DNA of 64,000 nt from Riptortus pedestris (GCA_019009955.1 CM032233.1:124454501-124518500); one strand, 5' to 3'; numbered from the stretch's first letter, positions 32,629 through 43,690 are shown. Notes: generated by a model from the letters alone, not told the origin. Made by a program: numbers and translations.

Positions 32629-33168
32629 AATATATACACACACAGTTTTAAAAAATCTATTTTCTACAATATTTTAGTCATCTAGTGGGTAGGATCGAGT
32701 ACCAGCTCAATAGCTGATTTCTCTTAAAGGAAATCTGAAACATTTCACATTAACTTAACCCCCCCCCCCAATGGCATAAATTACAAAACAGACAAACAAA
32801 AAATATCCCCCAGCTATGCACACATCTTTACAATACTACAGGCTCATTGACCTTCCAACCTTTTGGTTTTCCCCAATCCCTTCCCATCCCTACCTGCCTC
32901 TGCCTTATCCTCATTCCTAATGTAGCCTTAAACGAATGCAGTTTGTGCTCCCTGCTCTTCCTCTATATGAAATTGGTATGTACCATATCTAATTTTTCAA
33001 TTTCTCTATTTTTGATATAGTCTTTAGATCCACCCACCCGTTTTTTGAATATAGTCGTCACTTTTAATAAAAAATAATGTTTGGTATATTTACGGTCATT
33101 GTACATATAACAGAAAATGTAATGTTTTTTCACAATTGTTCACAAATTTGTTTACTTCATTTGTTTTT
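32432..33168. repeat. Segmental duplicate, copy 2 (partner 24804-25373), with inserted tail sequence
   Basis: 32432-32480 and 32680-33168 match copy 1. The intervening part (32480-32645) is an inserted Penelope-type tail (GCCCTGAAGAAGAGAAAAT ... CCGACATTGACCAAAAC) followed by a (TA)n. Inverted HINE 5' block at about 32675-32750, as in copy 1. Confidence 0.75.
32480..32640 (+). mobile_element. Penelope-type 3' tail (type iii) plus (TA)n
   Basis: CTGAAGAAGAGAAAATAAAT...CGAAATATTGG, ACTAAGATT and CATTGACCAAA are shared, in order, with 59148-59246. CTGAAGA...GAAA resembles the conserved core of hammerhead motifs in Penelope-like tails. A (TA)n of about 50 bp follows in both copies. Confidence 0.5.
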
Positions 33169-33818
33169 AGCAGATTTCCCTTAAGGGAAATCAGCTATTG
33201 AGGTCGTACTCATGACGCGATTGCTGATGTCGGACCAGTAGGAGGGGGATTTTTGAAAATTTGAAATATCTCCGTTACGATGCATCGGATCAAAATATTT
33301 TATAAGAACAATCTTATTTCAAATTAAATGTTCTATAATTATTGTTATATACATTTACTCTCTATCATGATTATAAACAGAAATATTTGCAGTTTTCAGC
33401 CATCAGCAAACCCCCACTTCTACTCGTGTTGCATAAACAATACTCTGCTGTGCAATAAACCACATTTTTCGAAGCTTAAATACCATAAATTGTTTTCAAG
33501 AGACCTTTATTATACGAGATACATGCAAATATGTTATGGTGACACCCCCCCCCTTCCTAAGTTCTTGGACTACTAAAATGTTATTGATTGAGATAAAAAT
33601 TAATCTGATCCATTATAAGTTACAGTACTAGATATAGTAAATAGTTATATTCTGATATATTTCAGTAATTGTTTCTCTTTCCTGTGAGAAGTTGGCACAC
33701 CGGTTGCTTACTTTTCAGGTGCTCCCCGTCTGAGGTTTCTTATTATCATTTGTATTTATTGTTAAACATCGCGAGGGAAATCTGCTTAGTTTACGCAGCC
33801 CCTGCGTGACGGACTTTT
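33169..33818 (+). mobile_element. HINE-like element with deleted middle, no (TA)n
   Basis: AGCAGATTTCCCTTAAGGG to ATGACGCGATT, then a deletion joining to GCTGATGTCGGACC, core, module b, end GCGAGGGAAATCTGCTTAG, intact hairpin, GACGGACTTTT. The microsatellite and its hairpin box are gone. Confidence 0.85.
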
Positions 33819-33825
33819 TGTTCAT

Positions 33826-33945
33826 TGTTCAGCTTTGAAGAACGGAACCAATGATGCCCGAAACTGTCAGCACTCTTATTAAAATTCTGCGTTTGCAGAA
33901 TTAAGAAACTATACATTAGCCGAAACCCAACAATCCTTTACTAGC
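33826..33945 (+). mobile_element. Penelope-type 3' tail (type iv)
   Basis: TTCATTGTTCAGCTTTGAAG, CCCGAAACTGTCAGC and AGCCGAAACCCAACAAT are shared with 57016-57140 (inverted). A (TA)n follows at 33952, as with the type iii tails. Confidence 0.5.
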
Positions 33946-33946
33946 A

Positions 33947-33980
<34 letters not shown>

Positions 33981-34098
33981 TATATATATATATATTTATC
34001 TATTTTTGCACGGATATCATCTTATGGGTGGATCGATGGACAAAATCGCGACTTGAGTACGACCTCAATAGCTGATTTCCCTTTGGGGAAATCTGCTA
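33946..34098 (-). mobile_element. HINE-like 5' fragment with (TA)n
   Basis: Minus strand: AGCAGATTTCCCCAAAGGG start at 34098, shortened 5' block, (TA)n 33952-33995. Confidence 0.65.
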
Positions 34099-34506
34099 AT
34101 GAATGCAATACTAGCAGCTGTTTGGAGGTTATAACTCGCCCAATGATTTTTCCTAGAGACAGACGGTCATTGATAAATGACCGCTTCAGGTGGGTGGCAT
34201 AACTCCAAAGGATGTGCCGAGTTGAAGAGAGCTATACGATATTGTTGTAGGATTAATTAAGTAATGCCGTAGTCGAGAAGTAGGCAACTCTCCTTGCAAC
34301 TTGCCTCTGTCCTAATAAAGAAGTGTGCGGTTTCGACTGCATACCGAGCTCAGCCACCGCTCCACCAGTATCCCCTCAGCCAGCCACTAAAAATCAGCTC
34401 TTGAGATATATCGCTATGCCTTAGACTGAGTCGTTTGTCAGATTCAACAAATAATAAAATAAGTTCTTCATAGTTCCATGGCAAGGGTCACAAATAAAAA
34501 TAAAAA
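34099..34506. other. Unique-looking spacer, no recognised gene
   Basis: More GC than its neighbours; no reading frame of length and no known motif. Confidence 0.45.
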
Positions 34507-35073
34507 CAGTCCGGCTGCGTAAACTAAGCAGATTTCCCACGTGGTTTTACAATAGAGAAATTTCACGAGAGCCGAGCTGTTAATGAAACGGCCGAACTAG
34601 ATTTTGGCGGGAAAGTCACTCCGTCCGTTAGCCACCCAGATTTAATAAAAATGCAAATATCTCGGTCAATATTCAAGATAGAGAATAAATGTATATAACA
34701 ATATTTATAGCAAATTTGTAATAAGATTGATTCTGTACAATTTTTCGATCCGACGTATAGTAACGGAGATATTTCGAATTTTCGAAAATCCTCCCTTCTA
34801 AACCCCCCCTCCCACTGGTCCGATTTCAGCCGTTAACGAACTTGATCTTTCTTTTTACATAAAACGACTAAATATCGAGTTTGGTAACGATCAAACAAAA
34901 ATTTCGACCGCTAGAGCGGTAACAGACAGATATATAGATAGATTGATACAGTTTTGAACGGACCTCATTTTCGTCATCTACTAGGTAGGATCGATGGACA
35001 TTTGAAGAGAAATTTCGAAAATTCCGTCATGAGTACAACCTCAGTAGCTGATTTCCTTTAGGGGAAATCTGTT
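34507..35073 (-). mobile_element. Short-form HINE-like element, damaged 3' hairpin
   Basis: 5' end AACAGATTTCCCCTAAAGG at 35073, 5' block, (GATA)-like short tract in place of (TA)n, CCGCTCTAGCGGTCG, core, module a, CACGTGGGAAATCTGCTTAG. The outer half of the terminal hairpin is deleted (CAGTCCGGCTGCGT). Confidence 0.8.
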
Positions 35074-35872
35074 AAAAGTCCGTCACTAAGCAGATTTCCC
35101 ACGCGAAGGTTTACAATAGATAAATATACATGGAGGTAACACTACCGTGAATGTTAACTGAATAAATACAAAGGGTAATGAGAAATCTTTCAGTCAATTT
35201 ACAATACAAGTTAATAATCTCTACAACGGAAAGCGGCTGAATTGTAAACAAACAGGCCAGCCAACCTCGTAGCGCTGAATAGATAGATAGACTGGAAGGG
35301 CATACAGTTGAACATGAAATATATCTAAATATAACATATTAATTTTATTGAAAACAATTTACTAAAGCTAGTGCTGTAATTTGTAATGAATCCAAATTAG
35401 TTTTATCTCAATGACTCAAATTTTAGTAATCAAAGAACAAAAGAAGGGGGGGGGGTCAACAGAACGTATTTTCATACATCTCACAAAGTAAAAGTTCAAT
35501 GTATACAATATTTGGTATTTAACCTTGTAATGAAGTGGTTCATGAAATATCAGCTTATTATTTAAATGACACAGGGTTGAGTGGGGATTTACTGATAGTG
35601 GAAAGCTATAAAAACCAAATATCTTGGTTAATACTTATTATACGGAAAATATTTAATGCAAATTTAATTTGCAATAAGATTTTCTCAGTACAATTTTTCC
35701 CATCTGACGAACAGTACCAGAGATATTTCGGAATTCCTCCCTCTAAACCCCCCTCCTCCCCCCGATTTCAGCCGTTAACGAACTTGATCTTTCTTTTTAC
35801 ATAAAACTACTGAATATCGAGTTTGGTAACGATTAAACAATAATTGAGACTGCTAGAGCGGTAAAAGACTCA

Positions 35873-35949
<77 letters not shown>

Positions 35950-36073
35950 TCATACACATAGTTTTGAACGGACCTCATCTCCTAGGTAGGATCGATGGGC
36001 ATTTGAAGAAAAATTTCGAAAATAGCGTCATAAGTACGACCTCAATAGCTGATTTGCCTAAGGGAGATCTACT
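35074..36073 (-). mobile_element. HINE-like element, module b, abutting previous copy
   Basis: 3' end AAAAGTCCGTCAC directly adjoins the 5' end of the copy at 34507-35073 (tandem). GCGTGGGAAATCTGCTTAG is retained but the hairpin is deleted. Module b (with AAGAAGGGGGG on this strand), core, box, then (CA)n(TA)n at 35872-35945, 5' block and AGTAGATCTCCC start at 36073. Confidence 0.8.
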
Positions 36074-36157
36074 AAAAATATTTTTTCCGTGCAAACTTTA
36101 TTTATGTCCCCTAAGTTCCGAGGCTTAAATATACCTCTTCAGACACCATCCCTTTTC

Positions 36158-36860
36158 AAAAAGTCCGTCACTCAAGGACTGCGTAAACTAAGCAGATTTC
36201 CCTCTTGAAATTTTGCAATAGATAAATGTACATACTGTCAACACCGCCGTGAATATTAAGTGAATAAATACTAAAGGTAATGTGAAATATTTCGGTCAAT
36301 TTTAATAACCCCTCAACGGAAAGCGTCTGAATTGTAAACAAACGGGTCTGCCAACTTCTCAGAGCTGAATAGAAAGAAATATTCTTCACCGCAGAGAAGA
36401 ACAATTACTGAAATATATCTGAAAATAACATCTTAATTTTATTGAAAACTATTTACAGTATCCATTACTCTAATTTATAATGAATCAGCGTAATTTTTAT
36501 CACAAATAATAAGATTTTAGTAGTCTAAGGACTTACGACAGGGGCTGGGGGATCAACAGAACATATTTACATGTATTTCGACTATTAAAGGTCTCAAGAG
36601 AACAATAGTTGGTATTTAAGCTTCAAATAAAGTGGTTTAATATAATACAGAGTATTGTTTGGGTGACATGAGTAGAAGTGGGAGTTTGCTGAAGAATGAA
36701 AAATGCAAATATCTCGGTTAATATTTAAGATAGAGAATAAATGTGTATAATAATATTTATAGTGCATATAATTTTCAATAAGATAGGTTCTATACAACTT
36801 TTCGATCAGACGTATAGTAAGAGATATATTTCGAATTTTCAGAATTATCCCCCTCTAATG
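36158..36860 (-). mobile_element. HINE-like 3' half, module b
   Basis: 3' end AAAAGTCCGTCACTCAAGG at 36158, GAGGGAAATCTGCTTAG, module b, AACCGAGATATTTGC, core to about 36858 where it breaks. Confidence 0.75.
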
Positions 36861-36990
36861 AATGATTTCTTATTACCGTTTGTAATTATTTTCTGAACAT
36901 TCTGAGAGGTGTTACCAGTATGTATATTTATCTATTGTAAAACTTCCCGTGGGGAATCTGCTTAGTTTACGCAGCCCACGAACTTTTATC
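36861..36990 (+). mobile_element. HINE-like 3' end, opposed to the previous piece
   Basis: TTTCTTATTACCGTTTGTA ... CGTGGGGAATCTGCTTAG, ACGCAGCCC, GAACTTTT; hairpin right half deleted. Head-to-head junction with the minus-strand fragment. Confidence 0.7.
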
Positions 36991-39109
36991 TTTATTTTGT
37001 TCAATAAAACCGTTTAACATAAAATATTCTTTTTCTGTAATCGTACTAACATTACTAAACTGAAATGAGTGAAGAAAGTGAAACATTTTGCAATAGAGTG
37101 AAGAAAGTAATCACTCTCTTCACAAGTGAAGAAAGTGAATTGCCTTCTTAATTAGTAATAAGTATAAATTAAAAAATAATTTGAAGTTGGAAATTAAATG
37201 CTTTTAAATGTTTCTTAACATTGTAAGAATTTATTTTAACAAAATAAATTGAAATGTGAATGAATTATTGGTGGAAATAATCAATATATTTTAAAATTTA
37301 AATATAATAATAGTTACCTTCCTTGTTTATAACCTGCACTTGTTTATAACTGCACTACTTCACAATCATCACTAGTTGCACAATTATAACTATGCTTATA
37401 ACCTTCCACAACCATGCTTATAACCTACCAACAACATACCATAATCTTCACAACATCCTAATTTTGTTCATATTCTGGTTAGATATGATCATGTATTACA
37501 CGATTACAGAAAAAAATTAATATTACACTCGTGACGAAAGTAGAATTTACAACTCTCGTGAAATTACCACACTCGCTACGCTCGTGTGGGTAAACGTTTC
37601 ACTCGAGTTGTAAAATGATCTACTTTCGTCACTTGTATAATAAATATCTATCATACACTGTATCGTTTCACTTTTTTCGTATTTTGTTTAGATTAGATAT
37701 AGTGCCGATTTTAAGTATCTTCTTTGTTTTCTATTTTGTCATTTTGTTATTCTTACTCGGTTTATATTTTCGTGTATTGTTGTACATTGTTGTTAACTAT
37801 TTATTTATTTTTTGTTTTCGGTATTTTTCTTTTGTTGTTTCTTGTTCCGAGAAATATCGCCCTTGTTGCAAATCACCGAAATATATAAATAAATAAAGCA
37901 AATCTGCAACTAGCACTTTGTGTATTGCAAAATATAACAGGTTCCAAAAAAATATGTAATGCTGTTTAAAAAATGTAGAAAAATATTAGTTTGCTGTTTA
38001 AAGTAGTTCTGAGAAGTGGATGCAGTTTGCTAGTAGGACCCCCTCCCCCCTAGCTTTGTCCTCATATTTCCAAAGTTGAAGAAGGTATTAAAGATTTTAG
38101 TTAAGATAAGAAGAGGAGTGACAATAGAACGAGTTATAACTAATTGGAATGGATTAAACTCTGATATATAACGAATCCAGGGAGCATGGCCGTTCACTAT
38201 ACCCGTATTCGTCTTATCAGATGTTTATTAACTGATAACATATCAATTGTTGGCTACATCCTTCCTGGGTTAGCCTCGACCCGACAATCAACAAACCATG
38301 GCTGAATTCTGAGGAGGCTGATGAGAGAGAGAGAATATTAGTAGTAGGGGTAGGGGAGAAGAAGATACAGGACGGTATGAGAGAGAACCCGATAGACGAG
38401 GGGTGGGGAGAGGGGGGAGAGAGAACCTGCTCTCCCAGAGCAATAGTTGGTAATAAGAATATTTGTAGCATGTTTAGAGTAATTTATTCATGGGATTAGT
38501 GTATGTTCTCTGGGTTATGGGGATGCTATCATCAAGGCTACAAGCTACTTCCCGCCGATAGGCAAACAGAATATATCAGGCCCAATTTCCACCTTATATT
38601 AGTTTTATTTTATCCACCACTGTTTCTCTCTGGGGGCTAATTTCGGCTAGCTACCCCATTTCGCAACAAATGTATTCGGCTCGGCTTCCGTGTATAATTA
38701 AAATGAGGAGCTGTTTCCGACCCCAAGAGTTGTCCTTCTGTCGTCTTCTATGAACAGGAAATAGGTTTAACAGTAATTAATAACAAAATTACATAATGAT
38801 TTTTTTTTATTTTTTTAATATTTCCTCTACATAGTAACCCTATGTGGAGGGATTTTATTTTCTGCACATCCCATGCATATTGGCATTATATCTGCATTTT
38901 GTCAAAACATTTAACAATTTTTATATAATAATATATATAGATATTAAAAATATAACTACGAATATGAAAATTAAACTTGACAACAAACTATTAAATAAGA
39001 ACAATTAAGGAATACAATTAAATGACAAATAAAAAATTACATAAAATAATATTATATTATATTTTTCTCTCCCAGCTTAAGAATAACATAGGCTATTGCT
39101 TTTAATAAA
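36991..39109. other. Largest HINE-poor stretch, no recognised gene
   Basis: AT-rich to about 37500, an inverted repeat at 37519-37642, then mixed sequence. GTGAAGAAAGTG motifs repeat near 37070-37136. Frames at 37615-37896 (hydrophobic, AT-driven) and 38217-38471 show no domain I recognise. Confidence 0.45.
37519..37642. repeat. Imperfect inverted repeat of about 120 bp
   Basis: The left arm CGTGACGAAAGTAGA...TTTACAACTC pairs with the right arm GAGTTGTAAA...TCTACTTTCGTCAC. The centre is CACACTCGCTACGCTCGTGTG. It resembles a small fold-back MITE; no second copy seen here. Confidence 0.6.
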
Positions 39110-39910
39110 TTTAGGTGTATTGAAAATAAAATATCGCGACTGATAGGCCACGCGGGAATATTAGTCTTTAACTGTCTTTGTATGTCTCGAGTCGGTTTAC
39201 ATTCATAAATCAGGTGGGTGAATGTCTGTTCTGTGTAGTTGTCGTATTTACATGTATTTGAGTCAGTAAGCTTGAATCTGTGTAAGTAAGAGTTTGTATT
39301 TCCGTGTCCAGTTGGTATTTGTGTTAGATAAAACGTATGTTGTGATTGTGAGATGTTGGTTTTTCAAAACAGGGATATATAATTTTAGATGTTATCCTTA
39401 TCTGTTTGATTCCATCTCTGTTGCCACATATTAATACTTTTTTCTCCTAGTAAAGACACAGTTGGAGTAATTTTATTGTAAATTACCTCTTCGCTAATTT
39501 TAGAGGTTCTTTTGGCTTGGAAATCGTCTATTTCATTGCCCATAATTCCTGCATGTGCCTTGACCCATTTGAAGTGAATGAAAGACAGTCTGCTTTTTCA
39601 ATTGTGTTATATTTTGGCGTATTTGTTCTATATGTTGGTCTTGGTATTTTACGTTGTCTAGTTTGTGTAAAAGCATTTGACTCTCTCTGTGTAGTAGAAT
39701 GCAAGTGTTTGGTTGCAAGTCCATTTCATTTACATACTTATAAGAGCCTGTAAGGCGGTAATAATTTCTGCCTGGTTCTTAGAACAGTGGTTGCCTAATT
39801 AAAATTTTTTACATTTTATAACATCATCAGTTTTATTCCCTCTAAGTATGATAAAGGTAGCACCTGTGTCCTGTCCATCCTTGCTACCGTCTGTGTAAAT
39901 TGAATATTGA
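39110..39910 (-). pseudogene. LINE remnant: RNase H domain and following region
   Basis: Minus-strand translation in shifting frames gives SIYTDGSKDGQDTGAT (about 39895), CSKNQAEIITALQAL (about 39780), an HRESQMLLHKLDN region (about 39680), then FIHFKWVKAHAGIMGNEIDD (about 39590-39530) and INMWQQRWNQTD (about 39430). These are the metal-binding D and E positions, the WVKAHAGIMGNE box of RNase H and the downstream W-x3-W region of I/R1-type LINEs. Multiple stops and frame changes; inactive. Orientation and domain order agree with the remnant at 26640-27420, but the sequences are clearly different copies. Confidence 0.75.
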
Positions 39911-39944
39911 TATGAGAGATTTGTAATGAATGTCTTCAAATTTT

Positions 39945-40690
39945 CATTCACTCTTTCATTATTTATAATTCATCATTATCTTTTATTTACGCGATTATAT
40001 TAGAGGATTTCTTTTTTGTTTTTAATTCTATTTCTGGGATTTGGGTATTTTTTATGTCATTTATTTTCATTTCAACCCATGGTAATATTATTTCTAATTT
40101 TACTTGTGTATTTTTATTAGCTTTTATTATTATAACATACAATAACCACTCCAAATTTTTATGACCGAATATAAAAGCAATTAAAAACTTAACGACATTT
40201 TTAAAAAAGTACTAAAAAACAATGAAAACGTCATTGATGTTTCACACAGAATTTTTTCACGTTGAGAACGTTGAAAATAGACAGTCGTTTATTTATATGT
40301 TAATATTTTACATTATTTAAAAACTCCGTCACGCAGGGGCTGCGTAAACTCAGCAGATTTCCGTCGAGAATTTTAACAAAAGATAAATCTACATACTGGT
40401 AACACAACACCACCGTGAATATTAAGGGAATAAATACAAACGCAAATAAGAAATATTTCAGTCAATTTAAATAAATTTAAATAAATAAAGTGTCTAAAAT
40501 GTAAACAAACAGGTTTGCCAACCTCTCACCAGATAGAAAAAATCATTACTGAAATATATCAAGCTATAAATTATTAATTTTATTGAAAACTTTTTACGTT
40601 ATCTAATACTGTAATTTATAACGAATCAGAGTAATTTTTATCACAAATTATCAAATTTTAGTAGTACAAAAGAATTCGAGTTTACTTTAA
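39945..40690. repeat. Direct segmental duplicate, copy 1 (partner 42750-43505)
   Basis: TTCATTATTTATAATTCATC and GACAGTCGTTTATTTATATG, then a partial HINE, recur in the same order and orientation at 42750-43505. The HINE piece (40321-40690) is a minus-strand 3' end with intact hairpin and module b. Confidence 0.8.
40321..40690 (-). mobile_element. HINE-like 3' part inside duplicate copy 1
   Basis: CTCCGTCACGCAGGGGCTGC hairpin region, GGAAATCTGCTGAG and module b; the core and 5' end are absent. Same break point as the copy at 43124-43495, so truncation preceded the duplication. Confidence 0.75.
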
Positions 40691-40859
40691 ATAAATATAA
40701 ATATCTTTTAAGTACAGTACAAGAGAAATATTCACACTGTTAATCGAGACTAATGATAAAACTCACAAAACATAACAAACGTGGACGATGAAGTTTGATT
40801 AGTGTTCACTATTTTTAATAATTAAAATATTTTTATTTGTGCATAACTGCGTAGGACAA

Positions 40860-41111
40860 TTATTTTAAGATGTACTCTAATGAGACTTCCTCGCCTCGAG
40901 TAGTATGATTTGGATTTGAGGGGCTTTTATAATCTAGTAATCCATGAAATACTCGCTCTGCCAACCGTTCCCGTAACTCGTCATTCCACTGCAAGCTGTT
41001 GAATGAGAAGTAGAACCGGTATTTGTGCAGTATTTTAGAGGGCATGCGCCCCATACTTGGTATTCTGTTGTACAGCCCGTACCTGCTTCGGGTGAACCTG
41101 CCCTCCTTCAC
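40860..41111 (-). CDS. Unrecognised open frame, 83 codons
   Basis: I do not recognise this frame. Its composition is less AT-driven than most short frames here, with balanced charged and aromatic residues (for example QWNDELRERLAERVFHGLLD near the middle). No cysteine motif, signal peptide or membrane segment. It lies between duplicate copy 1 and a HINE/piggyBac composite. It could be the tail of a decayed gene or element; treat as hypothetical. Confidence 0.25.
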   Translation of the reverse strand: MKEGRFTRSRYGLYNRIPSMGRMPSKILHKYRFYFSFNSLQWNDELRERLAERVFHGLLDYKSPSNPNHTTRGEEVSLEYILK

Positions 41112-41238
41112 GAAACGAGCCCCAATTGGAGAGCGGTGAGTGTCTACTAAGAAATCTTAGTTCATTGTCCTTCTTCTATGCCAAGACTCTTTCTTCGGTC
41201 GCAATTTTTGCTTGATCGTTACCAAACTCGATATTTAA

Positions 41239-42304
41239 CCCTCCGTCGGGCGCGTGATCTCTCAGATACACAGTTTCTAGAAAAATATTTGCCACACCTC
41301 CTAGCATAGAGTGGTGTTGTAGTGCTTCGAGTTATGTGCTTTATAGGACTCCCCCTCAAGGTATGTTGAGTCACTGTGTTTAACGGAGTCGTCAGTTTCA
41401 TCTGGCATTAAATTTTATCTCCTAGATACCACGCGCCCGATCTCGTGAGTTTTTTTGAAATCTGTATTTCATAAATATGTACATCAATTAAGTTTCCCTT
41501 TATTAAATGGAATCATAAAAACCTATTATTCTATTATTTTGCTCAAACATGAGCTTTCAGAAGAACTTGTACAAGGATATATTGCACGACGCAGTGACAA
41601 TAGTAGACGTTTACCAACCGAACTAAGGACGAAACTTGAAGACTACAGAGACTCATAAGAGTACACTAGCTCATTGGACCATACATTGAACTCAAGTACA
41701 GAACAGCATAAAAAAAGGCCCTCCGCTACAACGAACAAAAGAAAATGATGTGAACCAAGCAAAACTGAAAATAAATGTAGGTGTATTAATTACTTTTGTG
41801 AGATTTGCAAAAACAAAATTTGTTAACAACATAGTTCCATGCTTTGTCCTAATTGTAATGCAGCTCTGCAAAAGAAATAACAATTAAACTGGTATTTTTA
41901 AAATTTTTTGATGTTTTTCATTAAGTCTTATCTAAAAGTGGTTTCGTGCTACTTATTTTTGATTGAAGTTAAATTTAGATATATTTTTATATTGTTCACA
42001 AACTGAAATGAAATATGTATAATTAAGGCATGTGCATTTAAACAATTCCTTTTGATATTTGTGTTTTTTAATTATATTTTAAAAATTATCGTCCACCGTT
42101 TCTTTATATTATAATACTTGTCAATTTTAAAAATTATTTACTTCTTTCAAAAAAATACTTCCTCTGTTATGGTTTCTAATCACACGCTGAACATTTTAGT
42201 GCAAAATATATATTAAAAACTGTATTTCCGTAAAAACGGTTGAGGATGATCTCTGAGATACACGCGCCCGATGCCGGAATATTCTTGGCGCGCCCGACCG
42301 AGGG
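41239..42304 (+). mobile_element. piggyBac-type transposon relic, 1066 bp
   Basis: It is flanked by TTAA on both sides (41235-41238 and 42305-42308), with terminal repeats CCCTCCGTCGGGCGCG and, inverted, CCCTCGGTCGGGCGCGCC. A subterminal motif GATCTCTCAGATACAC recurs near the right end as GATCTCTGAGATACAC in direct orientation. TTAA targeting and CCC ends define the piggyBac superfamily. The coding remnant inside supports this. Confidence 0.85.
41455..41875 (+). pseudogene. piggyBac transposase C-terminal remnant
   Basis: An open frame at 41455-41658 is followed, in another frame, by CRCINYFCEICKNKIC (about 41779-41826), one stop, then a histidine and CPNCNAALQKK ending at a stop near 41880. 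This C-x-C/C-x2-C...H...C-x2-C pattern matches the cysteine-rich C-terminal domain of piggyBac transposases, which binds the terminal DNA. The catalytic DDD region is not recognisable; internal deletion explains the 1.07-kb size. The cysteine spacing is seen, the family assignment rests on it and on the TTAA-flanked ends. Confidence 0.65.
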
Positions 42305-42749
42305 TTAAACGTTTTATGTAAAAATAAGATCAAGTTTGTTAATGGCTGAAATCGGACCAGTATAGACGAAAACGTATATAGAAAAATTAAATTTACTATA
42401 AATATTATTATATACATTTATTCTCTATCTTGAATATTAACGGAGATATTTGCATTTTTATTAAGAGTGTGCGGATAAGGGACGAGATGAGATCGGTTAA
42501 CTTCGGTTCAAGTCGTGAGTTTCTGTCAAAAGCTAGTTCGGCCATTTCCATAAATGTTCGGCTCTCGTGAAAATTCCTCTATATAAAACATTACGTGGGA
42601 AATCTGCTGAGTTTACGATGCCCCAGCGTGACGGACTTTTTTTTCCATTTTCCTCGGTAATACAGTTCTGTTATATTTCTCTTTTGTTTACATGTGCTCA
42701 ATTGTTCATTTCCGTCGTTGTCTGGGCTCACTATAGCCAAATTTTCATA

Positions 42750-43505
42750 CACTCTTTCATTATTTATAATTCATCATTATCTTTTATTTACGCGATTTTA
42801 TTAGAGGATTTCTTTTCTTGCAATTCTATTTCTGGGCTTTGGGTATTTTTTATCTGTCATTTATTTCATTTATTTTCATTTCACCCCATGGTAATATTAT
42901 TTCTAATTTTACTTGTGTATTATTATTAGCTGTTATTATTATAACATACAATAACCACTCCAAATTATTATGACGGAATATAAAAGCAATTAAAAACTTA
43001 ACTACATTTTTAAAAAAGTACTAAAAAAAACGATAAAAACGTAATTGATGTTTCACACGGAGTGCTTTCACGTTGAAAATAGACAGTCGTTTATTTATAT
43101 GTTAATATTTTACATTATTTAAAAACTCCGTCACGCAGGGGCTGCGTAAACTCAGCAGATTTCCGTCGAGAATTTTAACAAAAGATAAATCTACATACGG
43201 GTAACACAACACCACTGTGAATATTAAAGGAATAAATACAAACGCAAATAAGAAATATTTCAGTCAATTTAAATAACCTCTCGACGGGAAGCGTCTAAAA
43301 TGTAAACAAACAGGTTTGCCAACCTCTCACCAGATAGAAAAAATCATTACTGAAATATATCAGGCTATAAATTATTAATTTTATTGAAAACTTTTTACTT
43401 TATCTAATACTGTAATTTATAACGAATCAGAGTAATTTTCAATAAGTTTCACAAATTATCAAATTTTATTAGTACAAAAGAATTCGAGTTTACTTTAAAT
43501 AAATA
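42750..43505. repeat. Direct segmental duplicate, copy 2 (partner 39945-40690)
   Basis: See copy 1. Differences are few and mostly small indels. It includes a HINE 3' part at 43124-43495. Confidence 0.8.
43124..43495 (-). mobile_element. HINE-like 3' part inside duplicate copy 2
   Basis: CTCCGTCACGCAGGGGCTGC hairpin region, GGAAATCTGCTGAG, module b; truncated as at 40321-40690. Confidence 0.75.
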
Positions 43506-43619
43506 TAACACGATAAAAACTAAATGTCAATTATTAAATTAAAACTATATACTTATTTGTTAATATTAAATAAACGCACTAGAAACAAAAAATGAAAAAC
43601 TCCAGAAAAAAATGCAGTC

Positions 43620-43690
43620 GCTTCCGGCGAGATTCGATCTCGAGATTTCCTTTTGCAAAAAGAAAGTCCTATCGACTGAGCCACGGAGAC
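43620..43690 (-). tRNA. tRNA-like sequence, anticodon UGC (pseudogene or SINE head)
   Basis: On the minus strand 71 nt fold as a cloverleaf: acceptor GTCTCCG/CGGAAGC (one mismatch at pair 3-70, one G-U), D-stem GCTC/GGAC (one mismatch), anticodon stem TTCTT/AAGGA with loop TTTGCAA, 4-nt variable loop, T-stem TCGAG/CTCGC with loop ATCGAAT (one mismatch). A-box TGGCTCAGTCGATAGG and B-box-like GATCGAATC are present. The G3-U70 identity pair of true alanine tRNAs is absent and T-loop position 54 is A, so it is probably a decayed tRNA gene or the head of a tRNA-derived SINE rather than a working tRNA-Ala. Confidence 0.45.

Larger units (their letters stand above)
41193..42640 (+). mobile_element. 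HINE-like element split by a piggyBac-type insertion
   Basis: 41193-41238 (CGGTCGCAATTTTTGC ... CTCGATATTTAA) and 42305-42640 (TTAAACGTTTTATG onward) join into normal HINE sequence once the insert and one TTAA are set aside. The 5' part and (TA)n are missing. Module a, then ACGTGGGAAATCTGCTGAG, a decayed hairpin and GACGGACTTTT. Confidence 0.85.

Noticed and set aside
37615..37896. Hydrophobic 93-codon frame as a small membrane protein
   Set aside because: Phenylalanine/leucine/isoleucine content is explained by T-rich DNA; it begins inside the inverted repeat and has no homologous motif I know.
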